The notes below the pieces were generated by a model. It saw only the letters and a program-made list of their open reading frames with translations. It was not told the origin of the DNA and ran no database searches. A DNA stretch of 12,116 bases from Leishmania donovani. Taxonomy: Eukaryota; Euglenozoa; Kinetoplastea; Trypanosomatida; Trypanosomatidae. The stretch covers positions 168,698 to 180,813 of the forward strand of contig NC_018262.1 in the NCBI RefSeq assembly GCF_000227135.1, in the 5' to 3' direction. Of this stretch, positions 1-9,400 are shown piece after piece. A program made the position numbers and the translations under genes. Every line of letters starts with the position of its first letter. The stretch's first letter is position 1.

Positions 1-1
1 G

Positions 2-73
2 TCTGCGCCGTCCAGCAGCAGCTCCGCGCCATCGGCGTCCTCGTCGTCTGCGGCGTCCAGCAGCAGCTCCGCG
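2..73 (+). repeat. Ser/Ala/Pro-rich coding repeat (PPG phosphoglycosylation scaffold)
   Basis: Twenty-four codons, nearly all Ser, Ala or Pro, read in blocks such as SSSSSAPSASS. The DNA unit around AGCAGCAGCTCCGCG occurs twice here and again at 12091-12105 in the other gene. In Leishmania PPGs such arrays carry phosphoglycan chains on Ser. The array continues beyond the left edge, so its length is unknown. Confidence 0.8.
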
Positions 74-736
74 GGTTGCTATGGTGAAATTCCGTACTAT
101 AGCGGGGCAGAGGTGGAGAATACTCGTATATTTTTGACGGCTGTGCGGGACAGCTTTCCAGGACTGATTCCATTGTGGGTCTGCCCGAATTTTTGTTCGT
201 GGCCGGGTATTTATTGTGCTCGAGCTGGTGTGGTGATGGATCTCAGTGAGATGGAGTTGCATGGATCTCTTCCTTCTATCGGTGATGACTGCGATCCGTC
301 TGAGGTCGTTGTACGTGTGATCGATATGGGTAGCACGGAGATGAGTGTTGAGGTCAGTGGCACGCTTCCTGAGAACTGGTCTGGGCTCACACGGCTGGAG
401 AGGTTGGACCTCTCATATACTGGTGTGAGTGGCACGCTGCCGCCAGGGTGGAGCGCGCTCAGTTCGCTTGATTATCTCAATCTTGGTTACAATGACCTCT
501 TCGGAGCCCTCCCCTATTCTTGGGGGCTCTTCTTTTCGCTTCGCGAGGTGTACCTCAACGATAACTGGTTGTCGGGCAGCATTCCTTCTAGCTGGATGCA
601 TTTGGCCGGCTTCGAAGTGATGGACTTGACGAACAACCAGCTGGACGGTTCGCTGCCGAGTCTTATCGTCTCATCCCAGCGGACCTTTGGCGCAGCTGCT
701 GCAGAATCACGCCTTGAGTGGAAGCGGCGAAGTTAA
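2..736 (+). CDS. ppg: Proteophosphoglycan-like LRR surface/secreted protein, C-terminal part (5' end outside window)
   Basis: The frame is open from the left edge to TAA at 734-736, giving 244 codons of a longer gene. Residues 1-24 are a Ser/Ala/Pro repeat. A Cys cap follows: CYGEIPYYS from residue 26 and W-x-C-x-N-F-C-x-W-x-G-x-x-C at 59-72. After a DPSEVVV segment come four 24-residue LRRs at 119-142, 143-166, 167-190 and 191-214 (pattern SGTLPxxW..L..L..L.L), then a fifth that stops after DGSLPS at 215-220. The same cap and the [DN]PSEVVV segment recur in the gene at 9886, so both belong to one family. PPGs are secreted or surface mucin-like proteins, phosphoglycosylated on Ser; their LRRs resemble PSA-2. 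The end is odd: after the LRRs a 24-residue tail ends in RLEWKRRS, with no C-terminal Cys cap, transmembrane helix or GPI signal. An apparent start at 113 is a GTG inside the open frame, not a true start. Family assignment is from recall; the paralogue is unknown. Confidence 0.85.
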   Translation, partial: SAPSSSSSAPSASSSSAASSSSSAGCYGEIPYYSGAEVENTRIFLTAVRDSFPGLIPLWVCPNFCSWPGIYCARAGVVMDLSEMELHGSLPSIGDDCDPSEVVVRVIDMGSTEMSVEVSGTLPENWSGLTRLERLDLSYTGVSGTLPPGWSALSSLDYLNLGYNDLFGALPYSWGLFFSLREVYLNDNWLSGSIPSSWMHLAGFEVMDLTNNQLDGSLPSLIVSSQRTFGAAAAESRLEWKRRS

Positions 737-1236
737 GTGATGCTTGCCCCTCGCCTCTGGAGGAAGAGGATTGCGCTAGACTCATGTAAAGACACCGTGA
801 AGCCAACCCCCCCCCCAGCTGAAGCGTGTGCAAGCACATACACAGAAGCACGCACAGTGAGCCGATGCGAGCGATATGCCGGCATTCGGCCCGTGGTCGG
901 AAACACGTACACCTCAGACACCTCTTCTCTCCGCCAACCGCCAAAGGGAAAAGGGTAGAGGATCACTCGCAGGAGTAGAAGCCGGAGAGTGGAGTGTGTG
1001 TATGTGTACTTCTGATTTTATTATTTTGGTAGATTTGTGTATATTTTTATGTGTACTAGTAGTTTCACGTGAGCGTTTTTCTGATACGTCTGTGTGTGTC
1101 GTAGTGTGCCACACTCGCCTGCACATCCACGTTCTCATTTTCCCAACGTTTTCTCATCTTATTGCTCTGTCTTTGTGACTCGCCTTCACCTCCTCCCCTT
1201 GCTTATCTTACTCGCCCTCCCTCCCCTGCCCCCTTA
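737..1236. other. Proximal spacer / 3' UTR of first gene, no gene seen
   Basis: Five hundred bases directly after the stop codon. The stretch holds a C10 run at 807-816, a CA-rich stretch around 834-858, and a T/G-rich stretch near 995-1100 rich in TGTGTG and ATTTT. From about 1165 it becomes strongly pyrimidine-rich. All frames are short or low-complexity. In a trypanosomatid this would be transcribed as 3' UTR. No poly(A) site can be read from sequence, because it is set by the next trans-splice acceptor. Confidence 0.6.
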
Positions 1237-1546
1237 CCTTCTGCCACTTATCTTTCCTTCTCGCTGGGCCGTTCGCATATGTGCGTGCCCCTCTTCCTTG
1301 TTTGTTTTGAACGACCAGCGTGCCGACCCTGGTGGGTGTTGCTACGCTTCTCGCACCCCGTTTCTCACATGCCGCTGCTGCTGCTCTCTCTCTCTGCGCC
1401 TGCTCGCTGGCCACATGGATTGTCACGGCGCCGCGTGATTGCATTGGGGGCTGCGCAACACATTGGGAAGGGTGTACCTGCGCGCAGAGGTGGCGCACAC
1501 CTCACGGTGAGGCGACACAGTCTTCTCGTTTTTTCTTTTACTCATT
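1237..1546. repeat. Direct repeat copy 1 of 310 bp, ends exactly at the first N run
   Basis: This stretch recurs base for base at 1646-1955. The last base is immediately followed by 99 N, and the second copy begins immediately after them. A perfect copy ending on a gap edge is best read as an unmerged contig overlap. The content is pyrimidine-rich spacer with a CTG-rich patch and no credible gene. Confidence 0.9.
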
Positions 1547-1645
1547 NNNNNNNNNNNNNNNNNNNNNNNNNNNNNNNNNNNNNNNNNNNNNNNNNNNNNN
1601 NNNNNNNNNNNNNNNNNNNNNNNNNNNNNNNNNNNNNNNNNNNNN
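1547..1645. other. Assembly gap (99 N)
   Basis: Exactly 99 N, the same length as the other two gaps in the window. The equal size suggests a placeholder, not a measured distance. The flanks are identical, so probably nothing is missing and the true distance is negative (an overlap). Confidence 0.95.
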
Positions 1646-1955
1646 CCTTCTGCCACTTATCTTTCCTTCTCGCTGGGCCGTTCGCATATGTGCGTGCCCC
1701 TCTTCCTTGTTTGTTTTGAACGACCAGCGTGCCGACCCTGGTGGGTGTTGCTACGCTTCTCGCACCCCGTTTCTCACATGCCGCTGCTGCTGCTCTCTCT
1801 CTCTGCGCCTGCTCGCTGGCCACATGGATTGTCACGGCGCCGCGTGATTGCATTGGGGGCTGCGCAACACATTGGGAAGGGTGTACCTGCGCGCAGAGGT
1901 GGCGCACACCTCACGGTGAGGCGACACAGTCTTCTCGTTTTTTCTTTTACTCATT
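1646..1955. repeat. Direct repeat copy 2 of 310 bp
   Basis: Identical to 1237-1546. It starts on the first base after the N run and ends where the sequence continues into novel DNA at 1956. Frames that cross the N run, or appear twice because of this repeat, are artefacts. Confidence 0.9.
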
Positions 1956-2043
1956 GAGTGCTCTCAGCACGTTCATTTTGCAAGTTGGACTGACTGGCTG
2001 CACCGATGGCTGGGCGCCTGAGAGCTTCCGCTCTTGTGGGCGC
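1956..2043. other. 88-bp unique bridge between two assembly overlaps
   Basis: This is the only part of the 687-bp contig 1646-2332 not duplicated elsewhere in the window. The contig's left 310 bp match the end of the previous contig and its right 289 bp match the start of the next one. Its length and double overlap fit a single read that spans the junction. No gene is seen. Confidence 0.75.
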
Positions 2044-2332
2044 ACTTGGTGTCCACCTCCTCGCCTGTAGTCGCGTCTGTGTCCATCTGTGCATCTCCCT
2101 CATTTTATTTCTCGTTTTCGGCTTCACCGTCTCTCTCGGGCTGATCCTCTCTTCTGTCCGGCATTTCACTTGCCCTCCAATGCATGCCGCGCGTGTATGC
2201 GTACCTGTGCCCATGTCTCTCTGTCTCCATCTCTCTGCACGTGGCGTTGCTGGTCGAGGGAGTGTGTCTGGTGCGTTCGATGGGGGGGTCCATTCTCTGC
2301 ATCACGTAAATGCGCCGCCCTCCTTCCGTCCA
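2044..2332. repeat. Direct repeat copy 1 of 289 bp, ends at the second N run
   Basis: Recurs base for base at 2432-2720 on the far side of the second N run. The layout matches the first gap and the interpretation is the same: an overlap of neighbouring contigs. It is spacer DNA rich in TCTC and TGTG words. Confidence 0.9.
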
Positions 2333-2431
2333 NNNNNNNNNNNNNNNNNNNNNNNNNNNNNNNNNNNNNNNNNNNNNNNNNNNNNNNNNNNNNNNNNNNN
2401 NNNNNNNNNNNNNNNNNNNNNNNNNNNNNNN
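2333..2431. other. Assembly gap (99 N)
   Basis: Exactly 99 N between two identical 289-bp flanks. It is a placeholder and likely hides no sequence. Confidence 0.95.
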
Positions 2432-2720
2432 ACTTGGTGTCCACCTCCTCGCCTGTAGTCGCGTCTGTGTCCATCTGTGCATCTCCCTCATTTTATTTCT
2501 CGTTTTCGGCTTCACCGTCTCTCTCGGGCTGATCCTCTCTTCTGTCCGGCATTTCACTTGCCCTCCAATGCATGCCGCGCGTGTATGCGTACCTGTGCCC
2601 ATGTCTCTCTGTCTCCATCTCTCTGCACGTGGCGTTGCTGGTCGAGGGAGTGTGTCTGGTGCGTTCGATGGGGGGGTCCATTCTCTGCATCACGTAAATG
2701 CGCCGCCCTCCTTCCGTCCA
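2432..2720. repeat. Direct repeat copy 2 of 289 bp
   Basis: Identical to 2044-2332 and starts on the first base after the N run. The sequence becomes unique again at 2721. Confidence 0.9.
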
Positions 2721-4251
2721 GTTCTCCCGCCATCGTGCGCGCTCTGCGCTGCCAGAGTCTCCTCTGTTGTCCCTTTCATGTTCTCGTGGCACTCTGAAGT
2801 GCAGGTGTGTGCGTGTTTGTGCGCGCGGCTGTGCAAAAGGGGGAATGAGGACAACGTACAGGAACGGTCCCCAAACGCCTTTGTCGTACCGCATGCTTTT
2901 CTTGGTGTGGCTGGGGTTTCCTCCTAGAGACTTTAGAAGAATGAGGGCGAAGAAGAGAATGACGTAGAGTACGACACCGAAAGATCAAATACTTCTGCAC
3001 CCTAGATGATTGACATTACGCGGTCCTCTCCTACCAGCCGTGGAAGTCTCGCTGTCTAGAGCCTACAGCGGCTAACTCGCATCGGTAACCGTGCTGGGTT
3101 AGTGAGTATTTGTGAAGGGGTCGCCTGCCCACCTTTGCAAGTTCACGCTTAGTGTAGTGCTTCCCAGCTCCCGCGCACTCACTTCTCAGCACTTGTGTCG
3201 CCAAAAACTGAGTGAGCTGCTTATATCTGTGAATTGGGGTGGCGTTGTACAGTAAAAGGTCAACTCTCTCTCAGGCGCTCTCTTCTGGTGATTTGTGCTG
3301 TTCTCTACTTGCCTCCTTCACCCTTCTCTCGGCTTACACAGCCTTTTACCATTTTTGTTGGCGTCCTCTCTCTTTGTGCTGCACACAGAAACACACGCAC
3401 CAGCCAACCTGCACCTCCACGCGCGGCCAAGATCCTTTTGGGGTTGCTCTCCCCACTTGTCCTGGCCTTTTCCACTCCTCACAAGAGCACGCAAGCTCAC
3501 TCAGTGCTGCCACACGCGGTAGGCCCAGCACACACACGCACACGAAAACAGGTAGGCAACGCGTTTGCGGTCGCGTTCCCATCATTTTTTCATTTATTTG
3601 GTGGTGGTCTTTCAGTTTTGGAATGGGTTTTCCTCCTCTCGTCACAATCTCGCGTATGCAGAGGCCACCAAGTCGTATCACTGACGCTCCGGTGCTGTCC
3701 CCCCCCCCTTCCGTCTTTGAGCTTGCGCCTCACTGGTGCGCGCTCACCCAACCGATCCTTTTCCCCCACTCACACACTTTTGTGTCGTTCTGTTGCCTTG
3801 ATGGAGTTCCTTCGCCGCTCATCCCCACCCCCTCATATTCTCCGCGATGTGCGTGTACACCCACCCACCCCATCCACTGCCCGTTTTCGTTCTTTCGCTT
3901 CGTTTGCTTTGTCGGTTGGTTCTCTCGCGCTCTTTTTTGAGGCGGCTCTTGTGTTTGTGTGCCTTTGCGTGGCATCCCCTTCCCCATCCTCCGCGGGATT
4001 GTCTGTGAAATCGTGTGACCTTCTTCATGTCTGCCGTAGTCACTCTTTCCCTGCCGTTGGTGCATCTTGCACGGCCGCGTTGGCGTTTCGAGTATCGCTA
4101 CTGTTCTTATTATATTCATCATGCCAGTGCCCTTGTTTTCTTTTTTCTTTTCGGGTGTGAGGTCAGCAGTCGTGTCTCTCCATCTCGCCCTACACCTTCC
4201 CAACACCTCCAGCTGTTTCAAAGCCAGTTAAGCCTTTTAGCTCGCATGATA
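2721..4251. other. Spacer: purine block, mixed-composition patch, then long Y-rich tract; no gene accepted
   Basis: A purine-rich block lies at about 2927-2990. It is followed at about 3000-3230 by the least biased stretch of the spacer, with all forward frames broken by stops. From about 3250 to 4250 the top strand is dominated by C and T, with a C10 run at 3699-3708. Frames of up to 308 codons are open here, at 3234-4160. Their products are runs of Ser, Leu, Pro, Phe and HTHT-like words expected from poly-Y DNA, and several frames are open at once over the same bases. I therefore do not call a gene. Confidence 0.55.
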
Positions 4252-4289
4252 TTTTGTCTTTTTTTGCTTTACTCCTCTCTGGCCCACAG
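4252..4289 (+). promoter_or_regulatory. Candidate internal trans-splice acceptor (poly-Y tract plus CAG)
   Basis: A T-rich pyrimidine tract at 4252-4280 is followed by GGCCCACAG, with the first AG after the tract at 4288-4289. In trypanosomatids, spliced-leader addition uses the first suitable AG after such a tract. Downstream composition changes at once to purine-rich. There is no transcript evidence, and many poly-Y tracts occur in this spacer, so this is only a candidate. Confidence 0.3.
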
Positions 4290-4504
4290 TGCCGGGCGAG
4301 CGAGCGAGCAAGAAGGAGACAACAATATGAAAAAAAAAAGCAGCAAAGATGCCCGTGAATTCGAGAAAACAAGCAGCTGAAGGAAAGCAGACAAGCGGCT
4401 CCGGAGTAACTCCATCAAACCGCCGAGCGCATTATACTGCCGTTAAGGTGCGTCCTGGACAGCGTACGCTGCCGACGAGCTCTCGGTCGCTCTCTCTCTT
4501 TTAA
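4290..4504 (+). other. Purine-rich block with two overlapping short open frames (17 and 51 codons)
   Basis: The block follows the candidate acceptor at 4289. ATG 4327 opens a 17-codon frame beginning MKKKSSKDAR and ending at 4380. ATG 4349, with A at -3, opens a 51-codon frame to TAA 4502-4504, beginning MPVNSRKQAAEG. The 51-residue product is basic, of mixed composition, and unlike the poly-Y-derived frames around it. I do not recognise it. It could be chance, a remnant, or a small gene. It also contains the 12-bp perfect palindrome CAGCGTACGCTG at 4460-4471. Confidence 0.2.
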
Positions 4505-6020
4505 CCCAGCTAGTGAGTGCACCATCCCCTGCAGCTATATATGTACGCATGCTTATGCCTTTGTCGTAGCGCACTTTTTTGGGGCATAACGGTGCCACGT
4601 GATCGGAGGGAAGGGAGGATCAAGTTTTATTAGCGCAGTGCAAGCGCTACCTGTGTTTTATCTCTTAGTGCTTCTTTTGATCTCCGTATTCCTTTGAGAA
4701 GGGGGCCTAGTGACATCATGGCCCGCACCCCACCCACCCACCCCCTCTCTCTGCTTTTCGTGTTTCTTTTCTATTCGACTTGGAGAACTCTTGAGCCTCG
4801 CTCTTTGTTGTGTCGTTGTCTGCTCTGCCACTCATCACATTATCCTTTTTTTTTTCTGCTCGCTGTCTTGCTGATCTTTCTGCGCTCGACATTTTTTTTC
4901 GCCCCTACGCAGTGCTGCCAAAAGACATCCGGCCAACTCAAAGTGAGCAGAACAAAGAGAGAGAGAGAGTGACGAAACGGAAAAAAGTGGCCGTGGACCC
5001 CTCATTCTTGTTTCCGTTTTACCGCAGGCTCTTGCGCGCGTTTGTAGTAGGCCAAGACTGTGCGCTTTCCTCTGCAGCGGTTCGCCATTCTCTTCGGTCC
5101 TCCACTCTCTCCCGCCTTCTTGCCCCACCTCACGTCCCTTCCTTGTGGTGGGGGGGGGGGGGGCTCGGTCTCATCATTTTCGTTGCTGCCGCAATGAGCA
5201 CTTCTATCACCCGCGCTTCCCCTGTGCTCCTCTCCTCCCAGCATCTATCCTCTTGCCGTTGTCTCTTTGACTTTGCACATCCATATTCGCTGAGAGAACA
5301 TAACGTGTGCACCGCGACCACCATACGCGGACAGAAGAGTGCATCTATGCGTTGTGGTTGTCTTGTGCTCACCTCATCGGCTTGCCCTCCTGATCTTTCC
5401 GTCGCTCCGTGGTTTTGCTTACCCTGCAGCCCGTTTTTCTCATCCTTGAGAGACCCCAGCACCTGCCCAACCCTTAGCGCTTCTCACCTCCCCCCTCCTT
5501 CCCTTCTCTTCCACGCTCGCTTTTGACTCCTGCGTCTCATCCTCTTCCGACTCGCTGAAGGAACTCGCCGTCGCATAGCTGTCTCTGACCTCCCACGATC
5601 TACCACCACTTCTTAGGCACCCGCTTCACGTTATTTCCTTCTCCGTCGGCTACCTTCTGGAAGGATGACATTCAGTGCTTGCTGACGCGTGCAGGTGCTT
5701 TCAGAGAAGCGGAGACGCGCACCTTTCCTCTGTTGTTGTTCGCCACTACTGCATACTCGAATTTGAAGGAAGACGCATAGCGCAGGGCTGTGCTGCCGCT
5801 TTTTTGTTGCTGTGCTTCGTCGTGTTCGGAAATGGAGGAGGTAGCGTCAGCACCACCACACAGACAGACAGGGGCGAAGGAAGAAGGCAAGTTAAGGATG
5901 GCGTGGAACGGGGGAAGGAGACGCGTAGTTCTCGCGCCAAAACAAAGCGTTGCAAGCTGAAGAAGAGTGGCATCGTAATAAGCCACACCGTTAGTTCTCC
6001 CGCTTCCGGTTGATTCAGTC
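4505..6020. other. Spacer with homopolymer runs and alternating Y/R blocks; no gene accepted
   Basis: A CCCACC-type repeat lies at 4728-4745 and a purine block at about 4935-4985. A run of 14 G lies at 5150-5163. A long C/T-rich tract spans about 5165-5660 and another purine block about 5855-5965. The 238-codon frame at 4810-5526 is low-complexity Ser/Leu/Pro/Phe and overlaps open frames on both strands, so it is treated as non-coding. Confidence 0.5.
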
Positions 6021-7684
6021 GCACGTGCTGTTTTGGACGTGCCTCTCTCTCACGTTGTCTGCGGCATTTTTGGCCCTTTTTTGTTTCGCTGCTCGCTATA
6101 TCGTACAGCGCCGCTTACGGCCCCCATGCATTCAAAAGTGTTTCCTCTCATCCCCAGCGCGGGCCTCGCCCACCTTGCCCGTGACGGCACAAGGTCTGCA
6201 CCCGAAACGAGTCCATCGGCGGGGACGAGATGTCAACGGACAGACGAGAGCCGTCAAATGAGACAAAAGGAGGTGCAACCAAAGGAGGAGCAAAGAATCG
6301 AGAAAAGAATGTGCACACGTCTCCGAGGATGGGTGTATGCCTTTCCCTCCGCACGGTCTCCTGCAGCCCTACTTGCGCACCGACGAGAAACGCCTCCTCT
6401 CTCTTCTCCCTCTTCATCGTTGCGCCCCCTCCCCTTCCCCACGCCCCTTACTCACCCTCATTTCTTCCACTTCCTGTTGGTGCCACGCCGCTCCTCTGCC
6501 TGCCTCACCTTGAAACACGATTGCCCGTGCATACACCCAATCACCTAACGGCCCACCTCGACGCGCGCACCCTCGTCAACATCAGATCCTTCTTTTTTCT
6601 ATAAAAAATAAAAAAGGAAGTACAGAAGAGACGGAACAACAGAGGAATAACTTTTAAAGCGCTCATACGAGGGCAACGAACCTCCCTTCCCACCCCACCC
6701 CTTGCAGCGTTCTCCATTCTGCCCCTCTTCACTCTTGCCGAACACGAAAGGAACTTAGACAGATTTGGTGGCTGGAAGCTGTGCAGAAGGGTGCTGCCAC
6801 TCACACCTGCGAGAGGGAAAAGGGAAGAGAAGACGCGCTTCTGTGAAAAAGCGAGCAACACGCAGAGCCACCTGGCCGTTGCCACTGCTGCTGCTTGTCC
6901 TATCTAGCCACCCCGCTACTCCTTCCTTGCCCCTCCATCAGCCCTCAACTCCGCGTACGTTTAGAATTAACCGCTTCCCATCCCCTGGCTTTTTTTTCAC
7001 ATATCACCGCCGTTCCGATTCTTTGTTTGTCATTTCATTTTTTTTTTTTAATTGGCAACTCTTACTCTGCCCAATATCATCCTCTGCTCATCTTCCGCCC
7101 TCCCCCTTCTCGCCGCGCATCTCTCTCTCTTTCTTATTCGTTGATTTATACGCGCGCACACACACGCTCGTCTTTTTTTTCTCGCTTCTGCTCTTTTTTT
7201 TTCATTGTGCGGGTGTTCTGTCTTTGCGTACTCCTTTCAGTCTAGGCCCGACGTCTGTTAAGTGAGTTTTCACCCCCGTGTGTGTGTGTCGTGATCATAA
7301 TTTCCTCTTTCTTTTTTTTCTTCTCGCTGTCTCGTCAGCTGCACCCAGAGGCGTCTCACGTACTTCTTTTTTCTTGTGCCTCATCTTGTCGGCTTAGCTT
7401 GAGAGCGAAAAGCATCCTCGCTTGTGTGCATCTTCGTCTCTCTGTGTTCTTGTCGCGTGCGTGTATGTGTGGGCTTGTGGCTCGTTAATTTCTTGTTTGT
7501 GTCTCGCATCGCCTCCTTTCATCGCGTGTGTGCGTGCTCCGCTCTTATTTCCTTCTCCGAGTTCTCTCGTGTGTTTCGTTGCGTTTCCAGTGGCGCTTCT
7601 CTCGCCTACACACATATACACATATATTTTGTATTGCCCGCGACCGCGACGGTGTGCTTGGGGCGAGTGCAGCCAGCGTCTAGG
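6021..7684. other. Spacer: repeated alternation of pyrimidine tracts and purine-rich patches; no gene accepted
   Basis: Purine-rich patches lie at about 6235-6320, 6600-6665 and 6775-6860, between C/T-rich tracts. An A/T-rich segment at about 6590-6620 has a T-rich left arm and an A-rich right arm and could fold back weakly. T-runs cluster at about 6988-7050 and 7170-7205, a TG run lies at about 7277-7290, and an ACACATATACACATATAT-like stretch at about 7609-7628. The frames are low-complexity and overlap in several registers. Confidence 0.5.
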
Positions 7685-7840
7685 TAAGTCGAGAACGCAG
7701 AAACCGACGGGGAACGACCGAGGAGAAACTCAAGAAACGAAGCCGAGTCAATAGTCTGACGGTTGTAGAGAAAAAGAGGCAGCGTAGTACGAAGAGACGC
7801 AGACGAAGAGACAGCCAGTCAAGTTAGAGGGCACATTGTC
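7685..7840 (+). other. Long purine-rich block, function unknown
   Basis: About 150 bases dominated by A and G on the top strand, rich in GAAGAGAC and GACGAAGAG words, preceded and followed by pyrimidine-rich DNA. One frame is open over most of it but lacks an ATG and ends at a TAG near 7828. Its Arg/Lys-rich product is what purine DNA gives by chance. It could be a 5' UTR or a splice-enhancer-like region of an unannotated transcript; nothing in the sequence proves this. Confidence 0.3.
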
Positions 7841-9400
7841 ATTAACGTGCACGTGCCCAGTCAGGTCTCTCATCGGCTTACGCACCCATTCATCCGTTCG
7901 TAAAGGTAAACGCACCTACCCACCTCACCTCCCCACGTAAAGTCATCTTTTCTTATGTTTGTTCGCTTCTGTCGCCTGCCGCCCTCCCCCTCCCCCTCCC
8001 GTGGCATTCGTACCTTTTTCGACTTTCTTGTTTCTGTTCGTCCCTCTCCCTGTGCGCGTGTGTGCTGTGTTGTGTTGGGTTGGATTTGCGTGGTACCGTC
8101 GTAACTTGTCTTCTTGTTTCTCTGGATTTTTTTTCTCGGCTCCTCGTCATTCTAAGAGTGGCCCCTCTCCTCTCTTCTTTTTTTTTTTATCGCTTCTCTT
8201 TACTTTTTCTGATCCTTCGAAGTACGCGCTCTTGTTGGCATTGTCTCTGTTTCCGCGTCTCTCCTCCCCTCCCCCCCGCCCACCCGCCGCCCCACCCAAA
8301 CACGCTCCTCCTCCTCCTGCTTTCTTAGCTTGTGTTCGCGCGTTTGTCTCTGGTAGGGTTTGCCACTTCGGTTCGTTGTTGTCCGTCTTTGTCGAGCGTT
8401 GCGTGTGTGCGTGTATGTGCGAGCGAATCAGTGCTGCAAAGAAAAAACGAAGAAGAAGCGTTTGATAGAGGCCTTCATCTTCGATTTAGCCCCACCCCAC
8501 CCCACCCACCCACCCACCCGCCCCCGTGACACTCGAAATCACAGCAGCGAAAAAAAAAGGAACGAGAGCGAGAAGAGTGTCCGAAGCATACACGCGTGCA
8601 AACACAAGGGCCGCATCCCGCTCTCCTCTCCTCCTCCCTCCGGCAATCAAGGCAATCGGAAAAAAAAAGTAAGACGCAACTTACCTCCGCGAAGGGTGCA
8701 ACTTTCTTTGTGTTTCTTTCTCCTATTTAGAGCATTGTTGTTAACTTGTTTGGTCTTCGTAGTGGCCCCTCTCCCCTCTCTCCTCCTCCACGCCTTTTTC
8801 TCTTGATCTCTCACGTATGCTCTAGGAGCAACCCTCCATCCTACCCTGCCCCAATTTCCTTCCCTTCCCTTCTTCGTCTTCGAACCCTGCACACGCGGAG
8901 TGCAGGTTGGTGTCTCCGTTTTCTGCTCAGCTCTTTTTGGCCTGTGTTCATTGCAACCAAATACCACCTTTACTGCGCTCCCCACACGTTTCCCACCACC
9001 ACCTTTCGAGTGCTTCGCTCGCACTACAACATTGTACTTTTTTTGCCTGCCTGCGTGGTTATCTTTCTCTCGTTTCACTCTTTTTCGTTCACGCCTTCTC
9101 TTCCGCACATCCCTCTCCTGTTCTCTCTCTGCCCCCCCCCCTTCCCCTCCCCTGCTTCGACGAACGACGCACCTCATACACGTCTCCATAGTTGTGCTAG
9201 TTGTTGCTCTCTTTTTCTGTGTTGCTTTCTATTCCCGCTTTCATCTTACTTTTTTTTATTTTGGCTTTGGTTCTCCTAGCTGTTCATTGCCCCCCCCGCC
9301 CCTCCTCTCCTCTCCTCTTTTTTGCTCAGCGGAAGAGTTATCCTGTTTTATTATTATTATTTCCCTCCCACTCACTCCCCCCTTTCCCTTCCTCTGTGCG
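7841..9400. other. Distal spacer, strongly pyrimidine-rich; no gene accepted
   Basis: C-rich clusters lie at 7981-8000, 8262-8297, 8490-8525, 9132-9141 (C10) and 9290-9297 (C8). Purine patches with A-runs lie at about 8436-8460, 8547-8575 and 8659-8668. A (TTA)4 stretch lies at 9348-9359. The long frames, such as 8900-9523, are Ser/Leu/Pro/Phe-rich and overlap one another, so none is called. Confidence 0.5.
8490..8525. repeat. CCCA/CCCCA tandem tract (bottom strand G-quadruplex-like)
   Basis: Seven C-tracts of three or four bases separated by single A bases, ending in GCCCCC. The bottom strand therefore has at least eight G-tracts with one-base loops, which fits the standard G-quadruplex pattern. 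A shorter tract of the same kind is at 4728-4745. Confidence 0.75.

Noticed and set aside
113..115. GTG at 113 as a start codon for the first gene
   Set aside because: The frame continues upstream without a stop into the Ser-rich repeat. Nuclear trypanosomatid genes start at ATG, so this is an internal Val codon.
3093..3168. tRNA-sized segment closed by GCTGGG and CCCAGC
   Set aside because: The length is close to a tRNA, but the A-box and B-box consensus are not met and no T-arm stem forms. The 6-bp closure is probably chance.
3234..4160. 308-codon forward open frame
   Set aside because: The product is low-complexity Ser/Leu/Pro/Phe with HTHT words as expected from poly-Y DNA. Another forward frame is open over 3239-3940 and antisense frames are open too. 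No family motif was seen.
4810..5526. 238-codon forward open frame
   Set aside because: It crosses poly-T, a GA repeat and the G14 run, has biased composition, and overlaps open frames on the opposite strand. There is no recognisable domain.
6587..6620. T-rich / A-rich inverted segment as a transcription terminator
   Set aside because: The stem is imperfect and A/T only. Polymerase II units here run through tandem genes, and nothing indicates a strand switch or termination.
7682..7690. GGTAAGT resembling a conserved 5' splice site
   Set aside because: Cis-introns are extremely rare in trypanosomatids, and there is no open exon in frame before it. It is a chance word.
8647..9189. 180-codon reverse-strand frame rich in Arg, Lys and Glu
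   Set aside because: It is the antisense of a pyrimidine tract, so a purine-codon (charged) product is automatic. No gene is otherwise suggested on the minus strand.
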